Below are positions 7,848 through 16,216 of a stretch of 64,000 nucleotides of DNA, piece by piece; positions within the stretch are counted from its first letter, which is position 1, and each line of letters begins with the position of its first letter. Made by a program: the position numbers and the translations under genes. The DNA is taken from contig NZ_AP027141.1 of NCBI RefSeq assembly GCF_027943945.1, forward strand, positions 2,852,001 through 2,916,000, written 5' to 3'. Source of the stretch: Microbacterium terricola. Its GTDB lineage: Bacteria; Actinomycetota; Actinomycetes; Actinomycetales; Microbacteriaceae. Below the pieces are notes generated by a model. That model was not told the origin of the DNA. It worked only from the letters and a program-made list of their open reading frames with translations, and searched no databases.

Positions 7848-9362
7848 ATGTCCTCGATGCGCGCGACGCCAGTGCTCGAACTCGCGGACGTTCAGAAGGC
7901 CTTCGGCGCGGTGATCGCCCTGCGGTCAGGCACCATCTCGGTCGACGCGGGTTCGATCCACGCGCTCGTCGGCGAGAACGGTGCGGGCAAGTCGACGCTC
8001 GTGAAGATCGTCGCGGGGCTGTACCAGCGCGACGGCGGCATCTTCCGACTGAAGGGCGAGGACGTCGACTTCACCTCGACCGCCCAGTCGAAGGCCGCGG
8101 GGATCGCGGTGATCTACCAGGAGCCCACGCTCTTCCCCGACCTCTCCGTCACCGAGAACATCTTCATGGGACGCCAGCCCACCGGCCGGCTCGGCCGGAT
8201 CGACCGCAAGTCGATGCGCCACGAGGTCGAGCGGCTCTTCACGCGGCTGGGCGTCGCGATCGACCCGGACCGTCCGGCCGAGGGACTCTCCATCGCCGAC
8301 CAGCAGGTCATCGAGATCGCCAAGGCCGTGTCGCTCGACGCCACGCTGCTCATCATGGACGAGCCGACCGCCGCGCTCTCCGGCGTCGAGGTCGAGCGGC
8401 TGTTCACGATCGCGCGGAGCCTGCGCGACGAGGGCCGCGCCCTCATCTTCATCTCGCACCGGTTCGACGAGGTGTTCGCACTCTGCGACACCATCACCGT
8501 CATGCGCGACGGCGCCTACATCGCCACCAGCCCGATCTCCGAGACCTCCGTCGACCAGATCGTGCGCCAGATGGTCGGCCGTGAGGTCACCGAGCTGTAC
8601 CCCAAGCAGGAGACCACAGTCGGCGAGCCTCTGCTCGAGGTCGAGGGGCTGACCAGCCCCGGCGTCTTCCACGACATCTCCTTCACGGTGCGCGCCGGCG
8701 AGATCGTGGGGCTCGCGGGCCTCGTCGGCGCCGGTCGCAGCGAGGTCGCCCGCGCCGTCTTCGGCGTCGACGGGTACCGCGACGGGACCGTCCGCGTGAG
8801 CGGCAAGACGATCGGGCGCAGCCGCCCCGTCGACGCCATGCGCGCCGGCATCGCGCTCGTCCCGGAAGACCGCCGCAAGCAGGGGCTCGTGGTCGAGTCC
8901 GGCGTCGGCCACAACATCACGCTGGCCATCCGCAAGCAGCTCGCGAAGTTCGGCCTGCTCACCACCGGCATGGAGAACCGCGCCGCGAAGGAGTGGGCCA
9001 GCCGCCTCGAGGTGAAGACGCATGCGCTCGACACCGTGGCGGCGACGCTGTCCGGCGGCAACCAGCAGAAGGTCGTCCTGGCCAAGTGGCTCGCCACGCA
9101 GCCCAAGGTGCTGATCATCGACGAGCCCACCCGCGGCATCGACGTCGGCACGAAGTCCGAGGTGCACCGGCTCATCTCGCAGCTCGCCGGCGAAGGCATG
9201 GGGATCCTGATGATCTCGTCCGAGCTGCCCGAGGTGCTCGGCATGGCCGACCGCGTCCTCGTCATGCGCGAAGGCCGCATCACGGCCGAGATCGCCCGCT
9301 CGGAGGCCACCTCCGAGAACGTCATGTTCGCCGCCACCCACGCATCGGAGCAGCTGAAGTGA
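7848..9362 (+). CDS. rhaT: rhamnose ABC importer, ATP-binding subunit (two ABC domains)
   Basis: A 504-residue sugar-import ATPase with two nucleotide-binding halves. Half one has Walker A GENGAGKST (residues 42-50) and Walker B LLIMDEPTAALS; half two has a degenerate P-loop GLVGAGRSE and an intact SGGNQQK signature followed by LIIDEPTRGIDVG, as usual for ribose/rhamnose-type (CUT2) systems. I took the ATG at 7848 because SD GGAGAGA lies 7 bases before it; an ATG at 7813 is inside the operator. It drives the two permeases that follow, with GTGA overlap to the first. The symbol follows the rhizobial rhaTPQS naming and rests on the rhamnose enzymes downstream. Confidence 0.88.
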   Translation: MSSMRATPVLELADVQKAFGAVIALRSGTISVDAGSIHALVGENGAGKSTLVKIVAGLYQRDGGIFRLKGEDVDFTSTAQSKAAGIAVIYQEPTLFPDLSVTENIFMGRQPTGRLGRIDRKSMRHEVERLFTRLGVAIDPDRPAEGLSIADQQVIEIAKAVSLDATLLIMDEPTAALSGVEVERLFTIARSLRDEGRALIFISHRFDEVFALCDTITVMRDGAYIATSPISETSVDQIVRQMVGREVTELYPKQETTVGEPLLEVEGLTSPGVFHDISFTVRAGEIVGLAGLVGAGRSEVARAVFGVDGYRDGTVRVSGKTIGRSRPVDAMRAGIALVPEDRRKQGLVVESGVGHNITLAIRKQLAKFGLLTTGMENRAAKEWASRLEVKTHALDTVAATLSGGNQQKVVLAKWLATQPKVLIIDEPTRGIDVGTKSEVHRLISQLAGEGMGILMISSELPEVLGMADRVLVMREGRITAEIARSEATSENVMFAATHASEQLK

Positions 9363-10390
9363 CCAGCGCACCCACGACCCGCATCCCCGTCTCCGGGCTC
9401 ACCAAGCACATCGGCGCGCTCGGCAAGGCGCGCGAGTTCGGCATCCTGATCGCGCTCGCCCTCGTCGTGATCGCCGCCACCGTGAAGAACCCGGCGTTCC
9501 TGTTCAGCGCCGACGGCTGGCGCGACCTCCTGCTGACCCCGTCGATCCTCGTGCTCGTCGCAGTCGGCCAGGCGATCGTCATCATCACCCGCAACGTCGA
9601 CCTCTCGGTCGGATCGGTGATGGGCCTGTCCGCCTACCTGACCGGCAGCCTGTTCATCAACGTGCCGGCCCTGCCGATCCCCGTCGTCGTCCTCATCGCC
9701 GTCGTCTTCGGCGCCCTGCTCGGCGCGATCAACGGTGCGCTCGTCGCCTTCGCGCGGGTGCCTGCCATGGTGATCACCCTCGGCACGCTGTACGCCTACC
9801 GCGGCATCAACGTCATGTGGGCGGGCAGCAACCGCGTGAACGCCTCGGACATGCCGCCGGAGTTCCTGGCCCTCGGCACCGGCTCGATCCTGTGGATCCC
9901 GATCCTCTCCATCGTCGCCGTCGTCGTGCTGGCCGTGGCCGCCTGGTACATGCGCAACACCCGCGGCGGCCGCGAGTACTACGCGATCGGCTCCGACCCG
10001 GCAGCCGCCGAGCTGTACGGCCTGCGCGTCACCCGCCGGGTGCTCACCGCCTTCATCCTCTCCGGGGCGCTCGCGGGCCTGGCCGGTGTGTTCTACGCCG
10101 CCCGCTACGGCTCGGTCAGCTCGCAGGCCGGAGCCGGATGGGAGCTGGATGCTGTCGGCGCCGCCGTCATCGGCGGCGTCGCGATCACCGGCGGTGTCGG
10201 CTCGGTCTGGGGCGCGGCGATCGGCGCGGTCCTGCTGATGACCATCAACCGGGCGCTGCCCATCCTCGGCATCCCCGACTTCTGGCAGCGCGCCGTCGTC
10301 GGCGTGCTCATCATCGGCGCCATCGTGCTCGACCGCGTGCTCGCGGTCAGACAGAGACGGCGGCTCATCGAGGCGAGGGACCAATCATGA
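9359..10390 (+). CDS. rhaP: rhamnose ABC importer, permease subunit 1
   Basis: A 343-residue polytopic membrane protein of the CUT2 (RbsC-like) permease family. The diagnostic segments are IITRNVDLSVGSVMGLSAYLTG after helix 2-3, INGALVAFARVPAMVITLGTL, and the cytoplasmic coupling region RNTRGGREYYAIGSDPAAAELYGLRVTR. The GTG start overlaps the ATPase stop as GTGA, and its own stop overlaps the next permease as ATGA, so the three are co-translated. It should pair with the second permease to form the membrane channel. Confidence 0.86.
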   Translation: MTSAPTTRIPVSGLTKHIGALGKAREFGILIALALVVIAATVKNPAFLFSADGWRDLLLTPSILVLVAVGQAIVIITRNVDLSVGSVMGLSAYLTGSLFINVPALPIPVVVLIAVVFGALLGAINGALVAFARVPAMVITLGTLYAYRGINVMWAGSNRVNASDMPPEFLALGTGSILWIPILSIVAVVVLAVAAWYMRNTRGGREYYAIGSDPAAAELYGLRVTRRVLTAFILSGALAGLAGVFYAARYGSVSSQAGAGWELDAVGAAVIGGVAITGGVGSVWGAAIGAVLLMTINRALPILGIPDFWQRAVVGVLIIGAIVLDRVLAVRQRRRLIEARDQS

Positions 10391-11439
10391 CCACCACCGC
10401 CACCACCGAGACCACCCGCGTGATCCGCGACTACGACAAGCCCCTGTGGCGCCGGCTGCTGCTGACGCGCGAGGCCGCCATCGTCGGCCTGCTGATCCTG
10501 GTCGTCGTCGTCGCCTCCGCCACGGTGCGCGGCTTCGGTCAGCCCATCACGCTGAACTACCTGCTGCTGGACATCGCGCCGATCCTCCTCATCGCGCTGC
10601 CGATGACCCTCATCATGATCACCGGCGAGATCGACCTGTCGGTCGGCAGCATGGTCGGCCTGTCCAGCGTCGTCACCGGCGTCGGCATCCAGGCCGGGCT
10701 CCCCTTCGAGGTCGCCGCACTGCTGGCGCTGCTCGTCGGCGTGGTCGGGGGCGCCTTCAACGGCTTCCTCGTGACCGTCGTCGGCCTGCCCTCGCTCGCC
10801 GTCACGATCGGAACCCTGGCGCTGTTCCGCGGGCTCGCGGTCGGCCTCCTCGGCACCACAGCGGTGACGAACTTCCCGGAGACCTGGACGGCATTGGCCA
10901 AGGCGAAGATCGCCGGCACGACGATCCCGTACATCATGGTGCCGTTCCTCATCCTGCTGGCGATCTTCGTGATCATGCTGCACTTCACCCCGTTCGGGCG
11001 CGGGATCTACGCCATCGGCCTGTCGAAGGATGCTGCGCGCTTCTCCGGCGTCGACGTCGAGCGCACGAAGATGGTGCTGTTCGTGCTCGCCGGAGTGGTC
11101 TCGGCGTTCGCCGGCATCTACTACACGCTGCGCTTCGGCAGCGCCCGCGGCGACAACGCCACCGGGCTCGAGCTGCAGGTGATCGCAGCGGTCGTGCTCG
11201 GCGGGGTGTCGGTCTTCGGCGGCCGAGGCCAGCTCTACGGGGTCGTCGCCGCCGCGCTCCTCATCGGCGTCCTCGCCAGCGCTCTGCGCCTGGCCAACGT
11301 CACCTCCGACGTCATCAACATCATCACCGGCGTGCTCCTGGTGCTCTCGGTCGTCGCAGCCAGCGTCCTGACGTGGCTGCAGAAGGCCAGACGCCGCCCG
11401 GGGCGCCCCCCACGCGTCGCGACCTCCACAGCACCATGA
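10387..11439 (+). CDS. rhaQ: rhamnose ABC importer, permease subunit 2
   Basis: A 350-residue CUT2-type permease, paralogous to its upstream neighbour: MITGEIDLSVGSMVGLSSVVTG and the loop FTPFGRGIYAIGLSKDAARFSGVDVERTK correspond to the same motifs there. It starts with a Thr-rich cytoplasmic leader (MTTTATTETTRVIRDYDKP). ATGA overlap with the preceding gene. A heteromeric permease pair of this kind is what is seen in known rhamnose importers. About 62 bases separate it from the binding protein gene. Confidence 0.86.
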   Translation: MTTTATTETTRVIRDYDKPLWRRLLLTREAAIVGLLILVVVVASATVRGFGQPITLNYLLLDIAPILLIALPMTLIMITGEIDLSVGSMVGLSSVVTGVGIQAGLPFEVAALLALLVGVVGGAFNGFLVTVVGLPSLAVTIGTLALFRGLAVGLLGTTAVTNFPETWTALAKAKIAGTTIPYIMVPFLILLAIFVIMLHFTPFGRGIYAIGLSKDAARFSGVDVERTKMVLFVLAGVVSAFAGIYYTLRFGSARGDNATGLELQVIAAVVLGGVSVFGGRGQLYGVVAAALLIGVLASALRLANVTSDVINIITGVLLVLSVVAASVLTWLQKARRRPGRPPRVATSTAP

Positions 11440-11501
11440 CGAGGTCGCAACTCCCCGCCGACGACAGCAGTCACGGCGGACCCCACGAAAGGAAAAGAAC
11501 A

Positions 11502-12545
11502 ATGACGTTTGCACGCAAGCGTGTGGCCGGGGTGGCGGCGGTGGCCGTGGCGGCTGCGCTGGCCCTGTCCGGCTGTGCCGACACCGGCACCTCCGGCTCG
11601 CCGTCGGAGGAGCCGGGCTCCGGCGACACCGGCAACCTGGCGGTCACGTTCCTGCCGAAGAACCTCGGCAACCCGTACTTCGACACGTCCAGCAAGGGCG
11701 GCAAGGCGGCGGTCGAGGAGTTCGGCGGCACGTTCGCCGAGGTCGGCCCCGCAGAGGCCACCCCCGACGCGCAGGTCTCCTACATCAACACCGCGACCCA
11801 GCAGGGTGTCGGTGCGCTGGTGGTCTCCGCGAACGACCCGCAGGCGATCTGCGACGCCCTGAACGAGGCGCGCGACGCCGACGTGAAGGTCGTCACGTTC
11901 GACTCGGACACGAACCCGGACTGCCGTGACCTGTTCATCAACCAGGCCACCGCGGACGGCATCGCGAAGATCCAGGTCGACCTGATCGCCGAGCAGATCG
12001 GCGACGAGGGCGAGATCGCGATCCTGTCGGCCTCGGCCAACGCGACCAACCAGAACGCGTGGATCGAGACGATGACCGAGATCCTCGCCGCCGACCACCC
12101 GAACATCACCCTGGTGGAGACGGTGTACGGCGACGACGACGACCAGACCTCGTTCGACAAGACGGCGGCGCTGCTGCAGTCCCACCCGAACCTGAAGGGC
12201 ATCATCTCGCCCACCACGGTCGGCATCTCGGCCGCCGCCCGCTACCTGTCCACCTCGGACTACAAGGGCAAGGTCGCGCTGACCGGCCTCGGCACCCCGA
12301 ACCAGATGCGCGAGTTCGTCGAGGACGGCACCGTCACCGCGTTCGCGCTGTGGAACCCGGAAGACCTCGGCTACCTCGCCGCGTGGGCCGCGCAGGCGCT
12401 CATCACCGGTGAGATCACCGGCGCAGAGGGCGACTCGTTCTCGGCCGGCAAGCTCGGCGACTACGAGGTCGGCGCCGACGGCACCGTCCTGCTCGGCGAC
12501 CCCTACGTCTTCGACGCAGACAACATCGGCGACTTCGACTTCTAA
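11502..12545 (+). CDS. rhaS: rhamnose-binding lipoprotein of the ABC importer
   Basis: A 347-residue substrate-binding protein. It has a lipoprotein signal peptide, with a basic start MTFARKRV, a hydrophobic stretch and the lipobox ALSGC, so Cys25 should be lipidated and anchor the protein to the outer face of the membrane. The mature part starts with a Ser/Gly/Glu linker and then the periplasmic-binding fold (VTFLPKNLGNPYFDTSSKGG), as in RbsB/RhaS proteins. SD GAAAGGAAAAG lies just before the ATG. Ligand assignment to rhamnose is from the operon. A G+C-rich hairpin follows the stop. Confidence 0.87.
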   Translation: MTFARKRVAGVAAVAVAAALALSGCADTGTSGSPSEEPGSGDTGNLAVTFLPKNLGNPYFDTSSKGGKAAVEEFGGTFAEVGPAEATPDAQVSYINTATQQGVGALVVSANDPQAICDALNEARDADVKVVTFDSDTNPDCRDLFINQATADGIAKIQVDLIAEQIGDEGEIAILSASANATNQNAWIETMTEILAADHPNITLVETVYGDDDDQTSFDKTAALLQSHPNLKGIISPTTVGISAAARYLSTSDYKGKVALTGLGTPNQMREFVEDGTVTAFALWNPEDLGYLAAWAAQALITGEITGAEGDSFSAGKLGDYEVGADGTVLLGDPYVFDADNIGDFDF

Positions 12546-12556
12546 GAAGCCGCCAC

Positions 12557-12586
12557 GCCCGGCCGGTCGGCAACGGCCGGCCGGGC
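12557..12586 (+). terminator. intercistronic hairpin after rhaS
   Basis: GCCCGGCCG (12557-12565) pairs perfectly with CGGCCGGGC (12578-12586) across a 12-nt loop, right after the binding-protein stop. Such hairpins behind binding-protein genes often stabilise the upstream message and lower downstream expression; without a T-run it is probably not a full terminator because the operon continues. Confidence 0.6.
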
Positions 12587-12606
12587 ACCCCCCGAAAGAG
12601 GAAACC

Positions 12607-12990
12607 ATGACGCGCGTGTCCTTCCAGCTCCAGGTCGCACCCGAGCTGCTCGACGAGTACATCGCCCGTCACACCCCCGTCTGGCCCGAGATGCTCGCAG
12701 AGATCGCGGCAGCCGGGCGACGCAACTACTCCCTGTTCCTCGGCGACGGCGGCCGCCTGTTCGGCTACTACGAGACCGACGACGACGCGGCAGCGCAGGC
12801 ATATCTCGCCGCCTCCCCCGTCGCCGCCCGCTGGGAAGCGGAGATGGGCCGATTCTTCGTCGGCCTCGACGGACGCCCCGACCAGGCGGCCACCCCCTTG
12901 ACCGAGGTGTTCCACCTCGAAGACCAGCTCGCCGCGGCGAGCGCGCAGACCCCACGTACCGACACCCTCACCGAAAGCGACGCATCGTGA
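12607..12990 (+). CDS. rhaM: L-rhamnose mutarotase
   Basis: A 127-residue protein of the RhaM/YiiL family, which interconverts alpha- and beta-L-rhamnose before isomerisation. The core ARHTPVWPEML places His at residue 22, the position of the catalytic acid/base in the E. coli enzyme, and LFGYYETDD and SPVAARWEAEM match the family. The C-terminus (after about residue 105) is a short hydrophilic tail beyond the usual ~104 residues. SD AAAGAGG precedes the ATG. It overlaps the isomerase gene as GTGA. The rhizobial name is rhaU. Confidence 0.9.
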   Translation: MTRVSFQLQVAPELLDEYIARHTPVWPEMLAEIAAAGRRNYSLFLGDGGRLFGYYETDDDAAAQAYLAASPVAARWEAEMGRFFVGLDGRPDQAATPLTEVFHLEDQLAAASAQTPRTDTLTESDAS

Positions 12991-14153
12991 GCACTCTGAC
13001 TCCCGACATCCTCTCCACCCTGGAGCAGCAGGGCATCGAACTCCCCTCGTGGGCGTTCGGCAACTCGGGCACCCGCTTCAAGGTGTTCACGACCCCGGGC
13101 ACCCCGCGCGACCCGTTCGAGAAGATCGCGGACGCCGCCGAGGTGAACCGGGTGACCGCCCTCGCCCCGAGCGTGGCGCTGCACATCCCGTGGGACAAGG
13201 TCGACGACTACGCCGTGCTGCGCAGGCACGCCGAGGACCTCGGCGTCGCGCTCGGCACGATCAACTCCAACACCTTCCAGGACGACGACTACAAGTTCGG
13301 CGCCCTCACCCACGAGGACGCGGGCGTGCGCCGAAAGGCCATCGACCACCACCTCGAGTGCATCGACATCATGGACGCCACGGGCTCCCGCGATCTGAAG
13401 ATCTGGCTCGCGGAGGGGTCGAACTACCCCGGTCAGGCCGATCTCCGCGGCCGGCAGGATCGCCTGCACGAGTCGCTGCAGGAGATCTACGCCCGCCTGT
13501 CGGGCGAGCAGCGGCTCGTGCTCGAGTACAAGTTCTTCGAGCCGGCGTTCTACCACACCGACGTCCCGGACTGGGGCACCAGCTACGCGCAGGTGGCCGC
13601 ACTGGGCGACCGCGCGATGGTGTGCCTGGACACCGGCCACCACGCGCCCGGCACGAACATCGAGTTCATCGTGATGCAGCTGCTGCGGCTCGGGAAGCTC
13701 GGCTCGTTCGACTTCAACTCGCGGTTCTATGCCGACGACGACCTGATCGTCGGGGCCGCCGACCCGTTCCAGCTGTTCCGGATCGTCTACGAGGTCATCC
13801 GCGGCGGCGGGCTCAACAACCCCGATGTCGCCTTCATGCTCGACCAGTGCCACAACGTCGAGAAGAAGATCCCCGGCCAGATCCGCTCGGTACTGAACGT
13901 GCAGGAGATGACCGCTCGCGCGCTGCTCGTCGACGCCGAGGCGCTGCGCGCCGCCCAGGTCTCCGGCGACGTGCTCGCCGCGAACGCCGTGCTCATGGAC
14001 GCGTTCTACACCGACGTGCGTCCGGCCCTGGCCGAATGGCGCGAGTCGCGCGGACTGCCGGCCGACCCGATGGCGGGGTTCGCAGCATCCGGCTATCAGG
14101 AGAAGATCGAGGCCGATCGCGTCGGCGGCGTGCAGGCCGGATGGGGCGCGTGA
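12987..14153 (+). CDS. rhaI: L-rhamnose isomerase (RhaI type)
   Basis: A 388-residue TIM-barrel isomerase that turns L-rhamnose into L-rhamnulose with a divalent metal. Probable metal-site segments are LEYKFFEPAFYHTDVPDWG, CLDTGHHAPGTNIEF and GSFDFNSRFYADDDL, giving the Glu/Asp/His set of the xylose-isomerase-like barrel. It is the RhaI branch found in actinobacteria and rhizobia, clearly different from E. coli RhaA. GTG start with GTGA overlap to the mutarotase, and GTGA overlap to the next gene, so expression is tightly coupled. Confidence 0.9.
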   Translation: MSTLTPDILSTLEQQGIELPSWAFGNSGTRFKVFTTPGTPRDPFEKIADAAEVNRVTALAPSVALHIPWDKVDDYAVLRRHAEDLGVALGTINSNTFQDDDYKFGALTHEDAGVRRKAIDHHLECIDIMDATGSRDLKIWLAEGSNYPGQADLRGRQDRLHESLQEIYARLSGEQRLVLEYKFFEPAFYHTDVPDWGTSYAQVAALGDRAMVCLDTGHHAPGTNIEFIVMQLLRLGKLGSFDFNSRFYADDDLIVGAADPFQLFRIVYEVIRGGGLNNPDVAFMLDQCHNVEKKIPGQIRSVLNVQEMTARALLVDAEALRAAQVSGDVLAANAVLMDAFYTDVRPALAEWRESRGLPADPMAGFAASGYQEKIEADRVGGVQAGWGA

Positions 14154-16216
14154 CCGCGATGACGAACGACACCACCGTTCCGGTTCCTGAGCCTGTCCAA
14201 GGGCTCGTCGCGCGCAGCAACCGTCTGGGCTCCGACCCGAAGAACACGAACTACGCCGGCGGCAACACCTCCGCCAAGGGCACCGAGACCGACCCTGTGA
14301 CCGGGCAGCCGGTCGAGCTGCTGTGGGTGAAGGGCTCGGGCGGCGACCTCGGCACGCTGAAGCCCGAGGGGCTCGCGGTGCTGCGTCTGGACCGCGTGCG
14401 CGCGCTCGTGAACGTCTACCCGGGCGTCGAGCGCGAGGACGAGATGGTCGCCGCGTTCGACTACTGCCTGCACGGCAAGGGCGGCGCGGCGCCGTCGATC
14501 GACACCGCGATGCACGGACTCGTGGATGCGGCGCACGTCGACCACCTGCATCCGGATTCCGGGATCGCGATCGCGACCGCCGCCGACGGCGAGCAGCTCA
14601 CGGCGACCATCTTCGGCGACAAGGTCGTGTGGGTGCCGTGGCGGCGCCCCGGCTTCCAGCTCGGGCTCGACATCGCGGCCATCAAGGCGCAGCACCCCGA
14701 CGCGATCGGCTGCATCCTCGGCGGGCACGGCATCACCGCCTGGGGGGACACGTCGGACGAGGCGGAGGCCCACTCGCTGTGGATCATCCGCACGGCGGAG
14801 GCGTACATCGCCGAGCACGGCCGCCCCGACCCGTTCGGCGGCGTGCGTCCCGGTTTCGACGCGCTCCCGGAGGCGGACCGTCGCGCCCGCGCCGCAGCGC
14901 TCGCGCCGACGATCCGCGGCATCGCCTCGCACGACAAGCCGATGGTCGGGCATTTCACCGACGCGGACGTCGTGCTCGACTTCCTCGCCGCCGAGCGCGC
15001 GCCCGAACTGGCCGCCCTCGGCACCAGCTGCCCCGACCACTTCCTGCGCACGAAGGTCAAGCCGATGCTGCTCGACCTGCCCGCGACGGCGACGCTCGAC
15101 GAGCAGCTCGCCCGTCTGGCGGAGCTGCACCAGGAGTACCGGGCCGACTACCAGGCGTACTACGACGCGCACGCGACGGCGGATTCGCCCGCGATCCGCG
15201 GCGCCGACCCGCTCATCGTGCTGGTGCCGGGCGTCGGCATGTTCAGCTTCGGCGCGAACAAGCAGACCGCCCGGGTCGCCGGCGAGTTCTACGTCAACGC
15301 GATCAACGTGATGCGCGGCGCCGAGTCGCTGTCGACCTACTCCCCCATCTCGGACGCGGAGAAGTTCCGCATCGAGTACTGGGCGCTGGAGGAGGCCAAG
15401 CTGCAGCGGATGCCGAAGCCGAAGACCCACCAGGGGCGCATCGCGTTCGTGACCGGCGCAGCCTCCGGCATCGGCAAGGCCATCGCGGTGCGGCTGGCGG
15501 CGGAGGGCGCGTGCGTCGTCGTCGCCGACCTCGACCTCGAGAAGGCGCAGGCGGTCGCCGCGGAGCTCGGCTCGACCGACGTCGCGATCGGCGTGGCCGC
15601 GAACGTCGCGGACGCCGCGGGCGTGCAGGCCGCGATCGACGCCACCGTGCTCGCCTTCGGCGGCATCGACCTCGTCGTCAACAACGCCGGACTGTCGCTG
15701 TCGAAGCCGCTGCTGGAGACCACCGAGAAGGACTGGGATCTGCAGCACGACGTCATGGCCAAGGGCTCGTTCCTGGTGTCGAAGGCCGCGGCATCCGCCC
15801 TCATCGCGCAGAAGATGGGCGGCGACGTCATCTACATCTCGTCGAAGAACTCGGTGTTCGCGGGCCCGAACAACATCGCCTACTCGGCGACCAAGGCCGA
15901 CCAGGCGCACCAGGTGCGCCTCCTCGCGGTCGAGCTCGGCGAGCACGGCGTGCGCGTGAACGGCATCAACCCCGACGGCGTCGTGCGCGGCTCCGGCATC
16001 TTCGCGTCCGGCTGGGGCGCAAACCGCGCCGCCACCTACGGCGTCGACGAGGAAGACCTCGGCCAGTTCTACGCGAACCGCACGATCCTCAAGCGCGAGG
16101 TCGTGCCCGAGAACGTCGCCGACGCGGTCTACGTGCTGACCGGCCCTGAGCTCTCGCGCACCACCGGCCTGCACATCCCGGTCGACTCCGGCGTCGCGGC
16201 GGCATTCCTGCGATGA
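14150..16216 (+). CDS. rhaD: bifunctional rhamnulose-1-phosphate aldolase / lactaldehyde dehydrogenase
   Basis: A 688-residue fusion. Residues about 1-420 are a class II aldolase/adducin domain (NTNYAGGNTSAKG, the Zn-site segment HVDHLHPDS), which splits rhamnulose-1-phosphate to DHAP and lactaldehyde. Residues about 430-688 are a short-chain dehydrogenase (TGAASGIGKA cofactor loop; catalytic Tyr-x3-Lys in IAYSATKAD near residue 579), which oxidises lactaldehyde. The GTG at 14150 overlaps the isomerase stop; the ATG at 14159 is an alternative start. The 5' codons (14181-14203) read like a common intergenic repeat, GGTTCCTGAGCCTGTC. The symbol follows common usage; some call it rhaDE. Confidence 0.9.
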   Translation: MTAMTNDTTVPVPEPVQGLVARSNRLGSDPKNTNYAGGNTSAKGTETDPVTGQPVELLWVKGSGGDLGTLKPEGLAVLRLDRVRALVNVYPGVEREDEMVAAFDYCLHGKGGAAPSIDTAMHGLVDAAHVDHLHPDSGIAIATAADGEQLTATIFGDKVVWVPWRRPGFQLGLDIAAIKAQHPDAIGCILGGHGITAWGDTSDEAEAHSLWIIRTAEAYIAEHGRPDPFGGVRPGFDALPEADRRARAAALAPTIRGIASHDKPMVGHFTDADVVLDFLAAERAPELAALGTSCPDHFLRTKVKPMLLDLPATATLDEQLARLAELHQEYRADYQAYYDAHATADSPAIRGADPLIVLVPGVGMFSFGANKQTARVAGEFYVNAINVMRGAESLSTYSPISDAEKFRIEYWALEEAKLQRMPKPKTHQGRIAFVTGAASGIGKAIAVRLAAEGACVVVADLDLEKAQAVAAELGSTDVAIGVAANVADAAGVQAAIDATVLAFGGIDLVVNNAGLSLSKPLLETTEKDWDLQHDVMAKGSFLVSKAAASALIAQKMGGDVIYISSKNSVFAGPNNIAYSATKADQAHQVRLLAVELGEHGVRVNGINPDGVVRGSGIFASGWGANRAATYGVDEEDLGQFYANRTILKREVVPENVADAVYVLTGPELSRTTGLHIPVDSGVAAAFLR
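14181..14203. repeat. repeat-like GGTTCCTGAGCCTGTC segment inside rhaD 5' end
   Basis: The bases resemble the reverse complement of a cccttcgacaggctcagg-type intergenic repeat that I recall from many high-G+C genomes. Here it is in frame and codes VPEPVQGLV just before the conserved aldolase start, so it may be coincidence or a repeat that became coding. Confidence 0.35.

Noticed and set aside
8516..10384. A 622-codon minus-strand frame opposite the rhamnose ABC genes
   Set aside because: Asp/His/Gly-rich antisense reading with no start signal; the plus-strand genes are certain.
14096..16174. A 692-codon minus-strand frame opposite rhaD
   Set aside because: Shadow of the aldolase/dehydrogenase gene; low-complexity, rich in Arg, Val, Asp and His, with no domain.
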